Shown here: piece by piece, positions 27,391 to 29,139 of the stretch
How positions within the stretch are numbered: the stretch's first letter is position 1
Layout: the number at the start of each line of letters is the position of its first letter
From: Methanomassiliicoccales archaeon
GTDB taxonomy: Archaea > Thermoplasmatota > Thermoplasmata > SG8-5
Direction of reading: 5' to 3'
Assembly (NCBI GenBank): GCA_030636255.1
Contig: DAOVXH010000003.1
Coordinates: 1-29,139, forward strand
Length of the DNA stretch: 29,139 nucleotides
Program-made: the position numbers and the translations under genes
Notes under the pieces: model-generated
The model's database searches: none
What the model saw: only the letters and a program-made list of their open reading frames with translations
Told to the model about the DNA's origin: nothing

Positions 27391-27771
27391 TCATCTTATC
27401 TTGTACTTCTTTTTCTTCTCAATAACTATTCTTTCATACTTGGGATGTAAACGCCAGGCCAGTTCTTCTATTTTGTCCACATTCTTTATGAATTTGGCCT
27501 TGCTCTCAACCTTCATGAGGTTCTTGAACTCTTTGAGCTTTCGATAAAAATCATATAAATAATATCCTCCAATGATGGCCATTGCCAGCCCTGGTATTAT
27601 AAGCCAGAAGGCCCAGTTCCCAAACATATCATTGGCCCATTGGGCTATGCCAGTATCACCTTCAGAATACCAGAGACTCAATGCACTAATCAATGTCAAT
27701 GGTAATCCTACAATCAATCCTACTGCACAAAGCCCAGGTTTATTCTCATGAATGAACTCCCTTATTCCCAC
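27391..27771 (-). CDS. Small two-span membrane protein with a conserved basic C-terminus
   Basis: A 126-residue protein with two membrane spans (about residues 13-33, CAVGLIVGLPLTLISALSL, and 53-73, FWLIIPGLAMAIIGGYYLY) and a soluble, very basic C-terminal half (KVESKAKFIKNVDKIEELAW, then RLHPKYERIVIEKKKKYK). The F-I/V-K-N-x-D-x-x-E-x-L-A-x-R-L pattern recalls a small archaeal family of unknown function described in Thermoplasmata genomes (DUF3198-like); I give that name with low confidence. The hairpin topology puts the basic half in the cytoplasm, where it could bind nucleic acid or a partner. It is transcribed alone toward cdc6. An ATG with no strong ribosome binding site marks the start. 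Confidence 0.72.
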   Translation of the reverse strand: MGIREFIHENKPGLCAVGLIVGLPLTLISALSLWYSEGDTGIAQWANDMFGNWAFWLIIPGLAMAIIGGYYLYDFYRKLKEFKNLMKVESKAKFIKNVDKIEELAWRLHPKYERIVIEKKKKYKIR

Positions 27772-28111
27772 ATAAACACCTTGCCACCTAAAAGTACTAT
27801 TGAGGATATAATCTTTTTCTGGGTTGGATTATGTAGATAATATGTGAAATATGGATTACATTAACACTTATAGACTATGTAAATGACTTAAGCTATTATA
27901 GGTAGGTAGTCAGTACTGAAATAATTGCGTAATTTTCTGTTGATTTCACTTGCAGAATTAACCTGAAAAATCCATTGATGAGTCGAAATCAAGAATTTAT
28001 AATAATAATATATGTTATGAATATGTATTTAATTTAATAGAGAATTAGTAATAATACAATAAAAATATTCCACAGTATTTCTATACTACAAATATATCCA
28101 GGACTGATATC
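27772..28111. other. AT-rich intergenic region upstream of gcvT
   Basis: A 340-bp divergent spacer, among the most AT-rich parts of the window. It must hold promoters of the small membrane-protein gene (minus) and gcvT (plus). TATA-like sequences are too frequent here to choose one (for example TATATG near 28010 and ATTTAATTTAATAG near 28026-28040). I checked for a glycine riboswitch-like structure and saw none. No gene is supported. Confidence 0.5.
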
Positions 28112-29139
28112 ATGCAAAGGACAGCACTTAATGAAAAGCATAAAGCTATGAACGGAAAACTGGTAGATTTCCATGGTTGGGAAATGTCACTCCATTATGA
28201 AGCTGGCATAATGAAAGAACATTTGGCTGTGAGATCCTCTATAGGAATATTTGATGTTTCTCATATGGGAGATTTTATTATTATTGATAAATCAACTAAA
28301 AAGACCTTCCAGTCATTACTTACAAATGACATAACTAATGTTGAGCCAGGTAAATGTGTTTACACCCATTTACCGGATCAGGAAGCAAAAATAATTGACG
28401 ACCTGATTGTTACTAAATTGAGTGACGGTAAGTATTTTTGTGTTCCAAATGCCACTATGATTGATATTGACGGCAGCTGGATGAAAGAAAATGCAGATAT
28501 TGAATTGATTAATCTATCATCTGATTTAACATGCATAGCAGTACAGGGTCCAAGAGCCAGAGATTTACTTTCAAAGGTATTTGGCCAGGGCATTGATGAC
28601 ATTGGTAAATTCGAGGCCGCAGCTTATGATTATTCATTAAACAAGTTTGTCGAACTGGACAGAATAAATGAACAAGATATGAAGAATAATATTGGCATGA
28701 TATCAGGCACTGGCTATACCGGAGAAGATGGTTGCGAGGTCATAGTTCCTAATCAATTTGCAGAAAAGGTCTGGGACATGCTCTTTGACGCAGATGTAGA
28801 ATTTGAGGTTATGCCCATTGGTCTTGGAGCCAGGGACACACTCAGGCTGGAAGCTGGATTCCTCCTATCAGGTACTGACTTCAACAGGGACCGCACCACA
28901 ATGGAGACAAACTGCGTCTGGGTAATCAAGTGGAATCATGAATTTATAGGTAAGGAAATTCTTGCAGAAATGAAGGAAACAAAACAGCATCAGAAGCTGG
29001 TCGGAATAGAACTCGAGGGCAGAGCTCCTGCCCGGGCCGGCAGCACAGTCCGCCTCGCAGATTCTCCAGACGAAATAGTGGGGTCGGTGTCTTCAGGCAA
29101 TTATTCCCCATCACTGAAGAAAGGAATAGCACTGGCCTA
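28112..29139 (+). CDS. gcvT: Glycine cleavage system T protein / aminomethyltransferase (partial, runs off the window)
   Basis: Frame open from the ATG at 28112 to the window edge (342 complete codons). GcvT motifs in order: LNEKHKAMNGKLVDFHGWEM at the N-terminus, VRSSIGIFDVSHMG near 40-53, the LLTNDITNVEPGK folate-pocket region near 70, FCVPNATMID, CIAVQGPRARDLL near 145-157, ISGTGYTGEDGCEV (the T-G-Y-T-G-E motif) near 198-211, MPIGLGARDTLRLEAGF near 232-248, and VGSVSSGNYSPSLKKGIALA at the visible end. Only about 20-30 residues should be missing. The enzyme releases ammonia and transfers the methylene group of the aminomethyl-lipoyl H protein to the one-carbon carrier, the companion reaction of glyA at the other window end. 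The H and P proteins are not present here. Confidence 0.95.
   Translation, partial: MQRTALNEKHKAMNGKLVDFHGWEMSLHYEAGIMKEHLAVRSSIGIFDVSHMGDFIIIDKSTKKTFQSLLTNDITNVEPGKCVYTHLPDQEAKIIDDLIVTKLSDGKYFCVPNATMIDIDGSWMKENADIELINLSSDLTCIAVQGPRARDLLSKVFGQGIDDIGKFEAAAYDYSLNKFVELDRINEQDMKNNIGMISGTGYTGEDGCEVIVPNQFAEKVWDMLFDADVEFEVMPIGLGARDTLRLEAGFLLSGTDFNRDRTTMETNCVWVIKWNHEFIGKEILAEMKETKQHQKLVGIELEGRAPARAGSTVRLADSPDEIVGSVSSGNYSPSLKKGIALA

Noticed and set aside
27772..28111. Glycine riboswitch upstream of gcvT
   Set aside because: The region is extremely AT-rich and I could not find paired aptamer stems or conserved purine-rich joints.

Overview
The window looks like a chromosome segment of a euryarchaeal-type archaeon, most likely of the Thermoplasmatota. 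This rests on an Orc1/Cdc6 gene, an archaeal SRP RNA, an initiator tRNA starting with an A1:U72 pair, a geranylgeranyl-reductase-family flavoprotein, many TATA boxes about 25-29 nt from start codons (leaderless genes) mixed with GGTGA/GGAGG ribosome binding sites, class III signal peptides, a PEF-CTERM-like tail, and a (T-N-G-L)n zinc-ribbon protein of a kind I associate with Thermoplasmatota. The phylum call is inference. Except at the two ends, where serine hydroxymethyltransferase and glycine cleavage T protein are cut by the window edges, genes are complete.

Layout. 1-2.3 kb: glyA (minus, partial) and a secreted protein. 2.5-9.2 kb: a tightly coupled plus-strand operon of a winged-helix regulator, a KaiC-like ATPase and a 1787-residue membrane protein. 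That protein has a possible degenerate RecA/KaiC-like N-terminus, twelve zinc ribbons, a TNGL repeat, a membrane span, a large surface region and a PEF-CTERM-like end. 9.2-12.7 kb: minus-strand radical SAM/HhH protein (COG1031 type) and a PPC-domain membrane protein. 12.9-14.1 kb: a DUF368 (polyprenyl-phosphate translocase type) gene, a hairpin-rich intergenic stretch and initiator tRNA-Met. 14.2-17.2 kb: an E1-like ThiF/MoeB enzyme followed by a sulfur-relay operon (three DsrE-like proteins, TusA, DsrE2) and a small HTH regulator. 17.3-20.6 kb: a GT2 glycosyltransferase, a COG1395-type regulator with a coupled unknown gene, and two overlapping pilin-like genes. 20.9-23.3 kb: SRP RNA (minus), an FxLYD-repeat membrane protein and the geranylgeranyl-reductase-like enzyme. 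23.4-25.6 kb: three GNAT acetyltransferases (one frameshifted) and a small cysteine-rich ORF. 25.7-29.1 kb: orc1/cdc6 with a possible origin region, a small two-span membrane protein and gcvT (partial).

How the parts may work together. The wHTH-KaiC-giant operon has the parts expected of a transmembrane signalling device: a DNA-binding regulator with an operator-like palindrome in its own leader, an ATPase switch, and a receptor-like protein joining a huge metal-binding cytoplasmic region to a surface region. The ThiF-DsrE-TusA cluster has the parts of a sulfur-transfer pathway: a ubiquitin-like-protein activating enzyme, a presumed three-subunit DsrE complex with one candidate catalytic cysteine, the TusA carrier, membrane-associated-type DsrE2 and a regulator containing a CxxC. 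Several loci lack a usual start codon next to a good ribosome binding site (about 15.08, 25.43 and 25.61 kb), and the SRP RNA has an unusual helix-8 loop and a 3' hairpin able to compete with its helix 1.
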